A stretch of 64,000 nt of DNA, taken from Aerococcaceae bacterium DSM 111176. GTDB lineage: Bacteria; Bacillota; Bacilli; Lactobacillales; Aerococcaceae. Under the pieces are notes generated by a model. The model was not told the DNA's origin. It did not search any database and worked only from the letters and a program-made list of their open reading frames with translations. Positions 26,684-35,872 of this stretch are shown here, piece after piece. A program made the translations under genes and the position numbers. Where the stretch lies: NCBI GenBank assembly GCA_015863215.1, contig JACBXN010000002.1, positions 1 through 64,000 of the forward strand, in the 5' to 3' direction. The stretch's first letter is position 1; every line of letters begins with the position of its first letter.

Positions 26684-27520
26684 ATGAGTAGACCAGAAAT
26701 TGGAAAAAGTGTTAAAACAGGTAACTTTACAACAAACTATTTAGAAGTTGGCGAAAACAATGGTGGCGTTCCATTAGTATTTATCCACGGTTCAGGACCT
26801 GGTGTATCAGCTTACGCTAACTGGCGTTTAGTATTACCAGAAGTTGGCGTTGATAACCACGCATACGCATTAGACATGGTTGGATTCGGTTATTCAGACA
26901 AACCAACAGGTGACGAAGTAGACTTCGGTGTTGAATTATGGACACAACAAATTCTAGATTTCTTAGATGCATTAGGTATCGAAAAAGCAAACTTAGTAGG
27001 TAACTCTTTCGGTGGATCTCTTGCTATCTCAGTAGCACTTAAAGCCCCAGAAAAAGTAAACAAAATTATTACTATGGGTGCAATGGGTGTTGAAGGAGAT
27101 ATTCCTTACGGATTAAACGAAGTATGGGGATACAAAGGTACTAAAGAGCACATGGCAGAATTAATTAACTTATTCGCTTACGACAAGAAATTCGCAAGTG
27201 ATGAATTAATTACAGTTCGTCACGAAGCAAGTCAAGAGCCTGGATTCCACGAAGCATTCAGCTCAATGTTCCCACATCCACGTCAAAGCTCTGTTGATGA
27301 TTTATCATTCCCAGATGAAGAAATCAAAACAATCAAACACAAAACTTTATTAGTTCACGGACGTGAAGATAAAGTTGTTCCGGTAGAAAACTCATACCGC
27401 TTAGTTAACTTATTAGAAAACTCTGACTTACATATCTTCGGTAAATGTGGTCACTGGGTACAAATCGAGAAATCATTAGAATTCTCAACATTAGTTAACG
27501 ACTTCGTAAAAGAAGACTAA
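26684..27520 (+). CDS. 2-hydroxymuconate-semialdehyde hydrolase-like alpha/beta hydrolase
   Basis: A 278-residue alpha/beta hydrolase of the meta-cleavage-product group (DmpD/XylF/BphD). PLVFIHGSGPGVSAYANWR near residue 30 is the oxyanion segment; the nucleophile Ser is in GNSFGGSLA near 109; acid HGREDKVVP near 227 and base His in GKCGHWVQIE near 255. It would cleave the ring-opened semialdehyde to 2-hydroxypentadienoate plus formate or another acid. The start at 26684 has AAGGAGG 9 bases upstream. It has its own promoter and the same candidate operator as the main operon. Confidence 0.88.
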   Translation: MSRPEIGKSVKTGNFTTNYLEVGENNGGVPLVFIHGSGPGVSAYANWRLVLPEVGVDNHAYALDMVGFGYSDKPTGDEVDFGVELWTQQILDFLDALGIEKANLVGNSFGGSLAISVALKAPEKVNKIITMGAMGVEGDIPYGLNEVWGYKGTKEHMAELINLFAYDKKFASDELITVRHEASQEPGFHEAFSSMFPHPRQSSVDDLSFPDEEIKTIKHKTLLVHGREDKVVPVENSYRLVNLLENSDLHIFGKCGHWVQIEKSLEFSTLVNDFVKED

Positions 27521-27536
27521 TTACATCTTTCCTTTT

Positions 27537-27565
27537 AAGCCTGCCACATTTGTGGTGGGCTTTTT
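27537..27565 (+). terminator. Terminator after the hydrolase gene
   Basis: AAGCCTGCCAC pairs with GTGGTGGGCTT across ATTT, followed by TTTTT. Confidence 0.8.
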
Positions 27566-27600
27566 AATTGGAAAAATTAAATTCTCGTTGGTATAGGAAT

Positions 27601-27884
27601 TTGCTTCATACAGCTCCTCATTTTCTCCGTGGGAGACGCCTTCATAACCTGCTGAGCTTGTTGTTGCTTTAGCAACTTTACAAGCTTACATGCGGTAATA
27701 TCTGCAGTTAAATGAATTAGCAATAATTCAGATTAATTTAGATCTTGACTTATTGCAGATTTAGCTTTGGTTATTCCGGACTATTTTGGCTAGGCAGTCT
27801 GTAAGGCACTAAAGTGCCAACAGCCTTAGCAGCTGCGCCAAAATCCCTTTTTCCCACGGGAAAACGCCGAGCTGTATTACGCTA
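27601..27884 (-). repeat. Large multi-arm inverted repeat, copy P3 (reversed, expanded arm)
   Basis: The ends pair ATACAGC (27609 on) with GCTGTAT (27871 on) and CTCCGTGGGA with TCCCACGGGA. GACGCCTTCATA is the reverse of the GAAGGCGTC mark in the other copies. One arm pairs TTTTGGC with GCCAAAA (27784-27843). The small arm of the other copies is replaced here by about 130 nt carrying further hairpins. No gene is seen in the segment. Confidence 0.65.
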
Positions 27885-27973
27885 ATTATTATTTTTGTTA
27901 TAACCCCGGACGCATTAAAGTGAGTAGTACTTTAACTAATTCATAAAGCAACTCCAGTTTTTAATGAGGAATT

Positions 27974-28432
27974 TTAAATGTTCAAAAACTGAATAATTTC
28001 CTGTATTGTGGCTGCGATCGGTTGGTCAGTATTGATAACGAGATCACTACCAGAGATGATGCGTGCCTCGAACTCCTCTTTATCCGCTACAATTTTTGCC
28101 CACTCTGTTTCTGACTTTCCAAAAGGATTGTCTGTTCTACTTTGGATGCGTGACTTCATGATTTCAAGTGGGGCGGTTAATGTGATTACAGCGTCTAAAT
28201 AGGGGTAAATCTTTCCTTGATTAATTGCAGTACCACTGAGGAAAATATCGCGGTCTGGATTTGACTCGAACAGTTCAATCAACCTCTCGATGTTGATAAC
28301 TTCCTCTTGATACTCTTCACTCCAAACCATCCAATCTTCCTCATCTAACTCGACCTTAATTGCCACCTCGTCAAGATGCCTTAAAACCGTCGACTTTCCA
28401 ACTCCTGACATCCCTGTGATTAACACTTTCAT
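27974..28432 (-). CDS. P-loop kinase-like ATPase (shikimate/adenylate kinase fold)
   Basis: A 152-residue P-loop protein. Walker A is GMSGVGKST (residues 7-15), followed by ELDEEDW near 34, an acidic FLSGTAINQGKIYP near 84 and an LSAPLE-type switch (LTAPLEIMKSRI near 104). It resembles small uncharacterised AAA or shikimate-kinase-like proteins common in Firmicutes. The substrate is unknown. It is a single-gene unit with GGGG before the start, lying between two repeat-rich gaps. Confidence 0.75.
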   Translation of the reverse strand: MKVLITGMSGVGKSTVLRHLDEVAIKVELDEEDWMVWSEEYQEEVINIERLIELFESNPDRDIFLSGTAINQGKIYPYLDAVITLTAPLEIMKSRIQSRTDNPFGKSETEWAKIVADKEEFEARIISGSDLVINTDQPIAATIQEIIQFLNI

Positions 28433-28628
28433 TGAAAATCCCCCTCGTTACTTTGTTTATCCATTATATCTGAAATTAATTCTGGTAAATATAATAATCC
28501 GAAAGAATATTAGGTTTGTTTTAACTAGTGTCAAAACTATTGAGAAATAGTGGGATTAGTCTTGATAGAGCCGAAACACTGTTATCAATCAGATGCCTAG
28601 GCTTCCATTCGACTACAAACAAAGGAGC

Positions 28629-28745
28629 AAAAGGAAAGAGTCGCGGAGGCGACTCTACCTTATCAGTGATGTAGCTTTTAGGTAGTGCCTAAAAGCATCT
28701 ATATTAGGAGGAAGTCAATTTCTGAGGAAATTGACCACTGTATTA
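28629..28745 (+). repeat. Three-hairpin intergenic module, copy E
   Basis: Hairpins: AGAGTCGC/GCGACTCT (28637-28656), GCTTTTAGG/CCTAAAAGC (28674-28696) and GTCAATTT/AAATTGAC (28714-28735). It is upstream of the kinase gene (minus strand) and about 55 bp left of a 51-nt array. Confidence 0.85.
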
Positions 28746-28801
28746 AAGCACCTCAGGTTGGTATTGGATTAAAGATTGAAGCAGGAATCTGGACTTGCAG
28801 A

Positions 28802-28915
28802 ACTTGTGATCATTGAGGAGGTTTTGCCATTATTAAATGAAATACTGGGGAAACTTCGGGTCATAAGTGAAGATTTGCCATTATTTGGCGTATTACTGGC
28901 AAGACTTAGGAACCC
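28802..28915. repeat. 51-nt tandem repeat, diverged
   Basis: TTGCCATTATT recurs at 28824 and 28875, TCAT at 28810 and 28861, and ACTGG at 28844 and 28895, all 51 nt apart. The final unit has CTGGCA pairing with TGCCAG. The units are more diverged than in the other arrays but the period is exact. Confidence 0.65.
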
Positions 28916-28975
28916 GGGGTGAAGTTCTGCCAGTTTAAGAGAATTATGAGTCCTCATGATAAATTCTATGAACCC

Positions 28976-29017
28976 AAAAAACACACCCAATCAACAGCAT
29001 TAAGCCATCGATTGGGT
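28976..29017 (-). terminator. Terminator of the superoxide dismutase gene
   Basis: On the minus strand CACCCAATC pairs with GATTGGGTG (28982-29016) and is followed by GTTTTTT (complement of 28976-28982). Confidence 0.75.
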
Positions 29018-29051
29018 GCGGATAATAGTAATAAAATTTTAGACAGTGTGA

Positions 29052-29858
29052 TTACTCAGCTGACTCTTCAGAATCTTCAGTTGATTCTTCTGTAGCTTCT
29101 TCTTCAGTACCTGCTTCTGCATCTGCAGATCCGTCTGAAGTTTCAGCATCTGATTCTTCTTCAGTTGAATCAGCATCGTCTGCTTCAAAGTACTCGCTAT
29201 CTTCTTGTGGCGCAAAGATAACACCTGCGGCTTGGCGGTCGCCAGCGTCACCTGTTGGTTGAGATGTATAGTCATCTGCTCCAGTATGGATAATTAAAGT
29301 CGTCCCATCAACAGATTGTAGTGAATTTTCACCTTCTGCGTCTAATGTTACACCTTCAATTTCAATTGTTTCATCTACTGTACCATCTTCACCAACCACT
29401 AAGTTAGGTAAGTCACCTAAATGTGGACCAGTTTCAGATTGCTCGCCATGTTCAACGTCTGTTGGGTTAAAGTGGCTACCTGCATCTTCAAAGTCTGGTG
29501 CAGTTGCTAAACCAACTTCATGAATATGGAAGCCATATTCACCTGGTTCTAAGTTTTCTAATTGGATGTGTAAAGTCACAAGACCTTCAGCATCTTGAGT
29601 AAAGTCGGCTGTCCCAATAACTTCCTCATCGTTATTAATCATTTCGATCGAATGTTCAATTGTTTCTGCTTCTTCACTTGTTTCACTAGACTCTTCACCT
29701 GATTCAGTCGCTTCTTCGTCTTGGCTATCCTCAAGTACTTCGGCTGTAGCAGAAGATTCAGTTTCAGTTGATTCTTCTTGAGCGTAAACTGTTAAACCTC
29801 CAACAGATAACGCAGCGATTGTCGCGAAAGTAACCATTTGTTTCAGTGATTTCTTCAT
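29052..29858 (-). CDS. Secreted Cu/Zn superoxide dismutase with acidic flanking regions
   Basis: A 268-residue exported protein. Residues 1-26 form a signal peptide (KKSLKQ, then a hydrophobic core ending VYAQE) with no lipobox. Two Glu/Ser-rich stretches flank the catalytic domain (about 70-215). Copper and zinc ligands appear intact: GFHIHEVG, GSHFNP, PHLGDLPNL and LIIHTGADD, and the catalytic Arg lies in GDAGDRQAAGVI. The Cys that usually follows (ACGVI) is replaced by Ala, so the standard disulfide may be missing. It would remove superoxide outside the cell. GAAAGGAATG precedes the start. Confidence 0.87.
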   Translation of the reverse strand: MKKSLKQMVTFATIAALSVGGLTVYAQEESTETESSATAEVLEDSQDEEATESGEESSETSEEAETIEHSIEMINNDEEVIGTADFTQDAEGLVTLHIQLENLEPGEYGFHIHEVGLATAPDFEDAGSHFNPTDVEHGEQSETGPHLGDLPNLVVGEDGTVDETIEIEGVTLDAEGENSLQSVDGTTLIIHTGADDYTSQPTGDAGDRQAAGVIFAPQEDSEYFEADDADSTEEESDAETSDGSADAEAGTEEEATEESTEDSEESAE

Positions 29859-30083
29859 AAATTTATCATTCCTTTCTACTTTGATACTCTTAACTTACCA
29901 AAAATAGTTCCATATATAAAATGATATGATTGCGATTTTACGTATATATAGAAATGATAAACCTACGTAATAAACGAGACATTGAGGTAATATAATCACA
30001 AACTATGAGGAAAGTTATCTGCATCTGTAATCGTTATCATGTATACTGTATAATAAAGACAAATACATTGAGGAGTGTGGAAG

Positions 30084-30847
30084 ATGAGTGATGTCTTATT
30101 TGAAGTACGAGATTCAATCGGACTCGTACCTTTAATCGACCTGAAGTAGGGAATGCATTCACGGAAGAATTCTTTGTTGAAATAAATGAGGTGTTTGATT
30201 TAATTGAGGATAACGACCAAATACGAGCCGTCATTATAACTGGAGCCGGTAAATTGTTTTGTGCCGGAGGAGACGTCAACTTTTTCCAAGAAGTAATCGA
30301 AGATCCTAACACGAATGGCCTATCCCATACTTTTATACAAGCGCCTGGTATTTTTGCCAGACGCATCCGTGAATTTCCTAAACCAATCATCGCAGCCATT
30401 AATGGAGCGGCGGCAGGTGCCGGATTAGGGATTGCATTAGCGTGTGATTTCAGGGTGATGGAAGAGCGTAGCTCACTCGTCACGTCATTTATCAATGTTG
30501 GACTTGCCGGCGACACGGGCATCGCGTATTACTTGCAGCGAATGGTCGAGACCGCGAAGGCGACTGAATTATTGATGTTGTCACCAAAAATTAAAGGTCT
30601 TGAGGCAAAAGGGCTCGGACTAGCCACTGAAGTGGTTGCTGACGGCGAATTACTCCAAGCGAGTTTCGATTTAGCCAATCGATTATCTAAAAAGTCAGCG
30701 TTAGCGCTCCATCAACAAAAGCAATTAATCAACCGTCACTTCTTCAAAAATTTAGATTTAAATAGTCAAATGGAAGCAACTTTTATGAATGCAGCGTCAC
30801 AGAGCGAAGATCATAAAGTTGCTGTTCAGCAATTTTTAGCGAAATAG
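30084..30847 (+). pseudogene. Enoyl-CoA hydratase/isomerase family gene with a frameshift near its start
   Basis: ATG at 30084 with GGAGTGTGG upstream begins MSDVLFEVRDSIGL, then stops at a TAG near 30147. Shifting frame after GT at 30126-30127 gives TFNRPEVGNAFTEEF and runs on to the stop at 30847. One base appears to be missing in the codon at 30126. The rest is a normal crotonase: oxyanion-hole segments GKLFCAGGDVNFF and AAINGAAAGAGLGIALACDF. It is either a recent inactivation, a sequencing error, or a start at the GTG at 30191. It leads an operon with the next two genes. Confidence 0.8.
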
Positions 30848-30858
30848 GAGGAATTAAA

Positions 30859-31821
30859 ATGGGTATCAAATTAGTGCATTATAAACAGGATCATGCCACA
30901 AAATGGGGCGTGCTGGTGGATGACGTAATACGTGTTATCTCGCAGGACTTTGAAACGTTGAAAGAATTACTAAATAATAGAGAAATTATTGCTGAAACAG
31001 CAAACGATGAATCCGTTGAAACGGTAAATCTTTCGGCAGTTGAATTGTTAAGTCCAGTAACGCGTCCAGCGCAAATTGTGTGCCAAGGTGTCAATTACGG
31101 CGACCACCGACTGGAGACGGGATACGAAGCCCAAAAACCAGACTACAATACGATTTTTATTAAATTTGACCGTGCGATTACAGGGCCGTATAGTGATGTT
31201 GTAAAACCTGAATTTGTGCAATTGTTAGATTATGAAGTTGAATTAGGGCTTGTAATAGGGAAAGAAATTACAGAGAAAACGGAAATTACAGCGGATAATA
31301 TTTCAGACTATATAGCAGGGTTAGTTATCGTCAACGACATTTCAGCTCGAGACATCCAAAAAACGCATGGACAATGGCTCAAAGGTAAATCTTACGAAAC
31401 ATTTATGCCAACAGGACCTTATTTATATTTATTAGATGTGGAAGAAGTACCGAAAATATTAGACGTTGATATTAAATTATGGGTTAATGATAAGTTGCGA
31501 CAAGATTCAAATACCGAGGCTTTGCTATTTAAACCGGCTGAAACATTAACGGAATTATCGGAACTTGTTTCATTTAATGTTGGAGATGTTTTAAGTACTG
31601 GAACACCTGGTGGCGTCGCGTTAAATGTGAACCGTCAACTTGCGCTTGAATTAGCAGACCCTGCCATACCTTACTCTGAAAAGTTAGAAAACTTTGTTCA
31701 AAGTCAATTGACTGAAGGTCATCATTTCTTGCAAGACGGTGATATTATTAAATCAGAAATTAAATCTGCAGATGGAACGATTGACTTAGGAACACAAATC
31801 AATAAAGTAGTATATAAGTAA
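30859..31821 (+). CDS. Fumarylacetoacetate hydrolase family protein
   Basis: A 320-residue FAH-family enzyme. QGVNYGDH near residue 76, LLDYEVELGLVIGKEI near 121 (metal-binding Glu pair), VNDISARDIQK near 156 with Asp, GKSYETFMPTGPYL near 176, and SFNVGDVLSTGTPGGVA near 238 are the family marks. Members hydrolyse or isomerise ring-cleavage products, for example 2-hydroxyhepta-2,4-diene-1,7-dioate. Its neighbours (crotonase and thiolase) suggest processing of an acyl-CoA or oxo acid from aromatic breakdown. GGAGG precedes the ATG. Confidence 0.85.
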   Translation: MGIKLVHYKQDHATKWGVLVDDVIRVISQDFETLKELLNNREIIAETANDESVETVNLSAVELLSPVTRPAQIVCQGVNYGDHRLETGYEAQKPDYNTIFIKFDRAITGPYSDVVKPEFVQLLDYEVELGLVIGKEITEKTEITADNISDYIAGLVIVNDISARDIQKTHGQWLKGKSYETFMPTGPYLYLLDVEEVPKILDVDIKLWVNDKLRQDSNTEALLFKPAETLTELSELVSFNVGDVLSTGTPGGVALNVNRQLALELADPAIPYSEKLENFVQSQLTEGHHFLQDGDIIKSEIKSADGTIDLGTQINKVVYK

Positions 31822-31868
31822 AATATTGATGATGCGTTAGTCATCATCGATAATCTGGAGGAGATATC

Positions 31869-33053
31869 TTGAAAGAAGTAGTAATAGTATCCGCAAAAAG
31901 AACGCCAGTCGGCGCATTTGGTGGGGCATTTAAAAATTTAGGACCTGTTGAGTTAGGCGTAGCTGCTGTGAAAGGAGCGCTCGCTGAAATTGGATTAGAT
32001 CCTAAAGAAGTAGACGAAGTTATCTTAGGAAATGTCCTAAGCGCTGGTCACGGCCAAAACGTAGCGCGTCAAGTAGCGGTAAATGCCGGTTTACCAATCG
32101 AAACACCTGCTTACACAGTCAATAAAGTTTGTGGTTCAGGTCTGAAAACAGTCGCACTCGCCGCGCAAAGTATTCTAGCAGGAGACAACGATGTTGTAAT
32201 AGCGGGTGGCACGGAGAGTATGTCGCAAGCGGGTTACGTTTTACCAGGTTCTCGTTGGGGTGAACGTATGGGCGACGGTAAAATGATCGACACAATGCTA
32301 AGTGACGGTTTAACGGATGCTTTCAACGATTACCATATGGGAATTACAGCGGAAAATATCGCAGAGAAATTTGATATTAGTCGAGAAGACCAAGACCAAT
32401 TAGCAACAGAAAGTCAAAATAAAGCAGAAGCAGCAATCAATGCAGGACGCTTCAAAAATGAAATTGTTCCAGTGGAAGTTCCACAACGTCGTGGTGAACC
32501 GGTTGTGGTTGATACAGACGAATATCCACGTGCTGGTGTTACTGCAGAAGGTTTAGGAAAATTACGTCCAGCTTTCAAACGCGAAGACGGAACAGTTACA
32601 GCCGCAAACTCATCTGGAATCAACGATGGTTCAGCGATTTTAATTGTGATGAGTAAAGATAAGGCAGACGAGTTAGATTTAAAACCACTTGCTAGCATCA
32701 AATCATATGCCAGTGCAGGCGTTGACCCAGCAATCATGGGTACAGGACCAATCCCAGCCACTCAAAAAGCCTTAGAAAAAGCGAACTTAACAGTTGATGA
32801 TTTAGATTTAATCGAAGCCAATGAAGCATTCGCAGCTCAAGCATTATGTGTGACACGTGGATTAGAAATGAATATGGATATCGTTAATGTCAACGGTGGT
32901 GCAATTTCAATTGGTCACCCAATCGGTGCATCAGGTGCACGTATTTTAGTGACATTATTACACGAAATGGATAAACGTGAAGTTCAACATGGACTAGCTA
33001 CATTGTGTATCGGAGGCGGTCAAGGGATTTCAATGATCGTAGAACGTTCATAA
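31869..33053 (+). CDS. Acetyl-CoA acetyltransferase (thiolase)
   Basis: A 394-residue thiolase. The nucleophilic Cys88 lies in [22 protein letters not shown] near residue 317, the catalytic His in [16 protein letters not shown] near 345, and the second Cys in [10 protein letters not shown] near 376. It condenses two acetyl-CoA or cleaves acetoacetyl-CoA. The start is TTG, chosen for the GGAGGAG directly upstream. It is third in the operon with the frameshifted crotonase; a strong terminator follows. Confidence 0.93.
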   Translation: MKEVVIVSAKRTPVGAFGGAFKNLGPVELGVAAVKGALAEIGLDPKEVDEVILGNVLSAGHGQNVARQVAVNAGLPIETPAYTVNKVCGSGLKTVALAAQSILAGDNDVVIAGGTESMSQAGYVLPGSRWGERMGDGKMIDTMLSDGLTDAFNDYHMGITAENIAEKFDISREDQDQLATESQNKAEAAINAGRFKNEIVPVEVPQRRGEPVVVDTDEYPRAGVTAEGLGKLRPAFKREDGTVTAANSSGINDGSAILIVMSKDKADELDLKPLASIKSYASAGVDPAIMGTGPIPATQKALEKANLTVDDLDLIEANEAFAAQALCVTRGLEMNMDIVNVNGGAISIGHPIGASGARILVTLLHEMDKREVQHGLATLCIGGGQGISMIVERS

Positions 33054-33073
33054 TCATTTAAACGATATTATTC

Positions 33074-33114
33074 AAAAAAGCCATAGGACTCAACTACTGA
33101 GTCCTATGGCTTTT
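33074..33114 (+). terminator. Strong terminator after the thiolase gene
   Basis: AAAAGCCATAGGACTC pairs perfectly with GAGTCCTATGGCTTTT around a 7-nt loop, with A and T runs on both sides. Confidence 0.9.
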
Positions 33115-33128
33115 AATTATATAATAAG

Positions 33129-33160
33129 GCCCACTTACGGTCATAGCTCCGTAAGTGGGC
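33129..33160 (-). terminator. Hairpin after the minus-strand transporter gene
   Basis: GCCCACTTACGG pairs perfectly with CCGTAAGTGGGC around 8 nt. On the minus strand it lies 37 bases after the GPH transporter stop, with only a weak T-rich tail. Confidence 0.6.
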
Positions 33161-33196
33161 GGGGAAGGAAAACACGTAATTATAGTGCGTCAAGTA

Positions 33197-34612
33197 TTAT
33201 TGACGAGAGTCTTTCCATGCTGCAATATCGGCAGATAATTTTTCGTCGATATTCCAGATAAATCGGAAGCAGATGTATGAACCGAATGATGCGATGGCTG
33301 GAATTAATAAGTTCATCACCGTTAATCCCATGTTTGTTTCAGCTGTTTGACCTAAACCTGAGTTTGCTAAATTTGTGTCATATCCAATCCAAGAGATGAT
33401 TAATGGTACTAATGACATTGTAATCATTTGTCCAACACGACGTGTTAATGAGAACACTCCGTAAATTGAACCTTCAGAACGTTTACCAGTTAAGTATTCG
33501 TTATAGTCAATTGATTCTGAAACTAGACCCCATTGTAATTGAACGGACATCATCATTAATCCTAATGCAAGTCCAGAAACAGTTAAGTAAACCCAGTTGT
33601 TAACATCCATAGTAATCATCATGAAGAATAATCCACCATATAAGACGATGGCTGAGATTAATGAAATACGGATGATTTTAACAATTGACCCAAAAATTTC
33701 AGTTAATTTTGGTGCAGATAATAGAATAACTATTGATAAGATATTTCCTAATGTTGCTGAGAAAGACATTAAACCAATGTCACCAAGTATATCCGCATAG
33801 ACATATGGACTAGATTGACTGTTCATCGTTTGACCAAAGATAATGATCACTGAGTGAAGTGATAATGCTAAGAAAGCACGGTTTTGTTTGAAAACATTTA
33901 AGATATCTGTAAATTTAACTTTATCTTCAGGGTTGTTTGATGCAACTTGTCCAGAAGTATTACGTTCTTCCGTCCACATGTAGTGGATATATACTAAGAT
34001 ACCACCTAAAATCGCACAGATAGTACCTGCTACTGCATAACCTGTTGGTGTTTCACCTAAATTTGCTAAAATTTGAGGAATAATTAAACCGCCAATGAAA
34101 CTACCAACAGTTGAACCTAAACCACGGGCCGAAGCTAATGAAGCACGTTCTGTATCATTTGTTGCCATTGCTCCAAGTAATGACCCCATACCGATATTCA
34201 TCATTGTATAACCAAATTCGTAGACAACTTTTAATAGGAATAATGCAGCAACTTGAACGAATCCATTTAAATAATTTGGTGCTGTAAAGAATGCGATGAA
34301 ACCACCAACGATTAATGGAATTGACCATAAAATCCAAGGACGGAATTTATCGCGTGTTCCGTCGTTTCTTTCGAACATCTTATCCATAAACCCACCAACT
34401 AATGGGTCATTGACCATATCCCAAATATTCCAAATGAGTAAGATACTTGCATATACCGCAGGGTCAACACCTAAAACGTTTACAACATAACGCATCATAT
34501 ATCCAGAGATTAAAACTAATGTAATAACCCCACCCGCGTCACCGGCACCGTATCCAAGACGGTCTTTAAGAGTCAGTTCATTTTCTAAATTTGTACTTGC
34601 TTTGTTTTCCAT
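33197..34612 (-). CDS. GPH-family glycoside/pentoside/hexuronide:cation symporter
   Basis: A 471-residue membrane transporter of the major facilitator superfamily, GPH branch, with about 12 hydrophobic segments. The N-terminal KDRLGYGAGDAGGVITL, IWDMVNDPLVGGFMD near residue 63 and SLLGAMATNDTERASLASARG near 145 are GPH marks. It imports a sugar or glycoside with H+ or Na+; it lacks the C-terminal IIA domain of LacS. It has a paralogue at 35873 and a TetR gene between them. A cre-like site lies upstream. Confidence 0.86.
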   Translation of the reverse strand: MENKASTNLENELTLKDRLGYGAGDAGGVITLVLISGYMMRYVVNVLGVDPAVYASILLIWNIWDMVNDPLVGGFMDKMFERNDGTRDKFRPWILWSIPLIVGGFIAFFTAPNYLNGFVQVAALFLLKVVYEFGYTMMNIGMGSLLGAMATNDTERASLASARGLGSTVGSFIGGLIIPQILANLGETPTGYAVAGTICAILGGILVYIHYMWTEERNTSGQVASNNPEDKVKFTDILNVFKQNRAFLALSLHSVIIIFGQTMNSQSSPYVYADILGDIGLMSFSATLGNILSIVILLSAPKLTEIFGSIVKIIRISLISAIVLYGGLFFMMITMDVNNWVYLTVSGLALGLMMMSVQLQWGLVSESIDYNEYLTGKRSEGSIYGVFSLTRRVGQMITMSLVPLIISWIGYDTNLANSGLGQTAETNMGLTVMNLLIPAIASFGSYICFRFIWNIDEKLSADIAAWKDSRQ

Positions 34613-34671
34613 CTGAGCTCCACCTCTAAAAACTTATTTAATTCAATGTGAGAATAATATAATTAAAATAT

Positions 34672-34782
34672 CTAAAACGCTTTCACAACTGAACCATGAA
34701 TCTATAATAAGCTAAGAAATGTCATCATACAACCCACAAGTTGTGTGATGTGTTTATTAAACAACAGAAAGCGCTTTCTGTT
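34672..34782 (-). promoter_or_regulatory. cre-like site and 20-bp perfect palindrome upstream of the GPH transporter
   Basis: CTAAAACGCTTTCA (34672-34685) is cre-like on the minus strand. At 34763-34782 lies a 20-bp perfect palindrome centred on AGAAAGCGCTTTCT, which suits a LacI/CcpA-type dimer. It lies 150 bp before the transporter and 230 bp before the TetR gene. Confidence 0.55.
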
Positions 34783-35010
34783 TAAAAAGTAATGTATTTG
34801 AATTTGTGGCTCGCTTATAATAACGTAACTATCGCTATTTTGTTTATTAGAGATATACTATTTTGATGTCAGTTATTAAATGAAAGTTGACTGAACTGTT
34901 TAAGTTGTTAGATGATTTTATTGAAATATCAGTCGTTGATAGCGATTTAATATGTTATAATTAGACAAAGATGGAAAAGTGTCGAGTTCGGTAGAATAAG
35001 GAGGTATGGT

Positions 35011-35532
35011 ATGGAGAAAATTGATCGGAGAACGAGAAATACTCAAGAGAAGATCAAGAAAAGCTTTTGGGAATTAATGAAAGAACATTCATTTCAAGAT
35101 ATATCCGTTTCTCAAATTGCAGCCACGGCAGATATTAATCGTTCCACATTTTACACGCACTATACAGATAAATATGATTTATTATTAGAAATTATACATG
35201 ACTTATTGGACTTTGATCTCGTGCTGCGGGATGACTTACAAATGGATATGGCTGAATATTTTAATTGTGTCCATAATCATCGTGACTTGTTATTGTTGTT
35301 ATTCCGCGATCAGTCGATGGCGTTTTTCAAAGAAGATGTCAAAATGGTTTGGCGTAACCACTTTCCCACAGATCTTCGCACTGAGAAATCTTACAAATTA
35401 AGAATTATCACCGCAATTTTCATGGAATCAACCGAATGGTGGTTAGCCAATGAAGGTGCTGTTACAAACGAAGGAATGGCTAGTCGAGTCTTAAAACTGA
35501 TGAGTGCAGTATCAAATATCGACGGCAAATAA
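35011..35532 (+). CDS. TetR-family transcriptional regulator
   Basis: A 173-residue TetR-type protein. The N-terminal HTH (about 10-55) includes QEKIKKSFWELMKEHSFQDISVSQIAATADINRSTFYTHYTDKYDLL in pieces typical of the family; the C-terminal half has WWLANEGAV near 145, found in the TetR_C/DhaS-like group. AAGGAGG precedes the ATG. It lies between two minus-strand GPH transporter genes and probably controls one or both. The ligand is unknown. Confidence 0.82.
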   Translation: MEKIDRRTRNTQEKIKKSFWELMKEHSFQDISVSQIAATADINRSTFYTHYTDKYDLLLEIIHDLLDFDLVLRDDLQMDMAEYFNCVHNHRDLLLLLFRDQSMAFFKEDVKMVWRNHFPTDLRTEKSYKLRIITAIFMESTEWWLANEGAVTNEGMASRVLKLMSAVSNIDGK

Positions 35533-35622
35533 CTCTAACATGAACTATCAGCCATAACCTCAAAGACAACTGAGGTTATGGCTGTTTTTGAGTTGTAAAT
35601 ATGGGCTGATTTTAGTCGTGGC

Positions 35623-35730
35623 AGTAGCGCAGTTAGAGTCACTCCTCAAAAAGTATGACAGAGTAGTAGCGCAGTTAGAGTCACTCCTCGAAAGTATGGC
35701 AGAGTAGTAGCGCAGTTAGAGTCACTCCTC
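35623..35730. repeat. 41-nt tandem repeat, three units
   Basis: AGTAGCGCAGTTAGAGTCAC starts at 35623, 35665 and 35706, so the spacings are 42 and 41 nt; a single extra A explains the first. The units also share AAGTATGRCAGAGT. The array fills the gap after the TetR gene. Confidence 0.8.
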
Positions 35731-35872
35731 TTGTACCTCTACACAAAAGAATGCCAAAACAAGCACAAATGTGCCAATAGCTACTAAGAAATACTTTTCA
35801 AAAAATATTGGAGCATTAAAAAAACGCCACATAAGTGGCGTTAGGGGAGTATTAAGATTGAGCAAATGTTGC

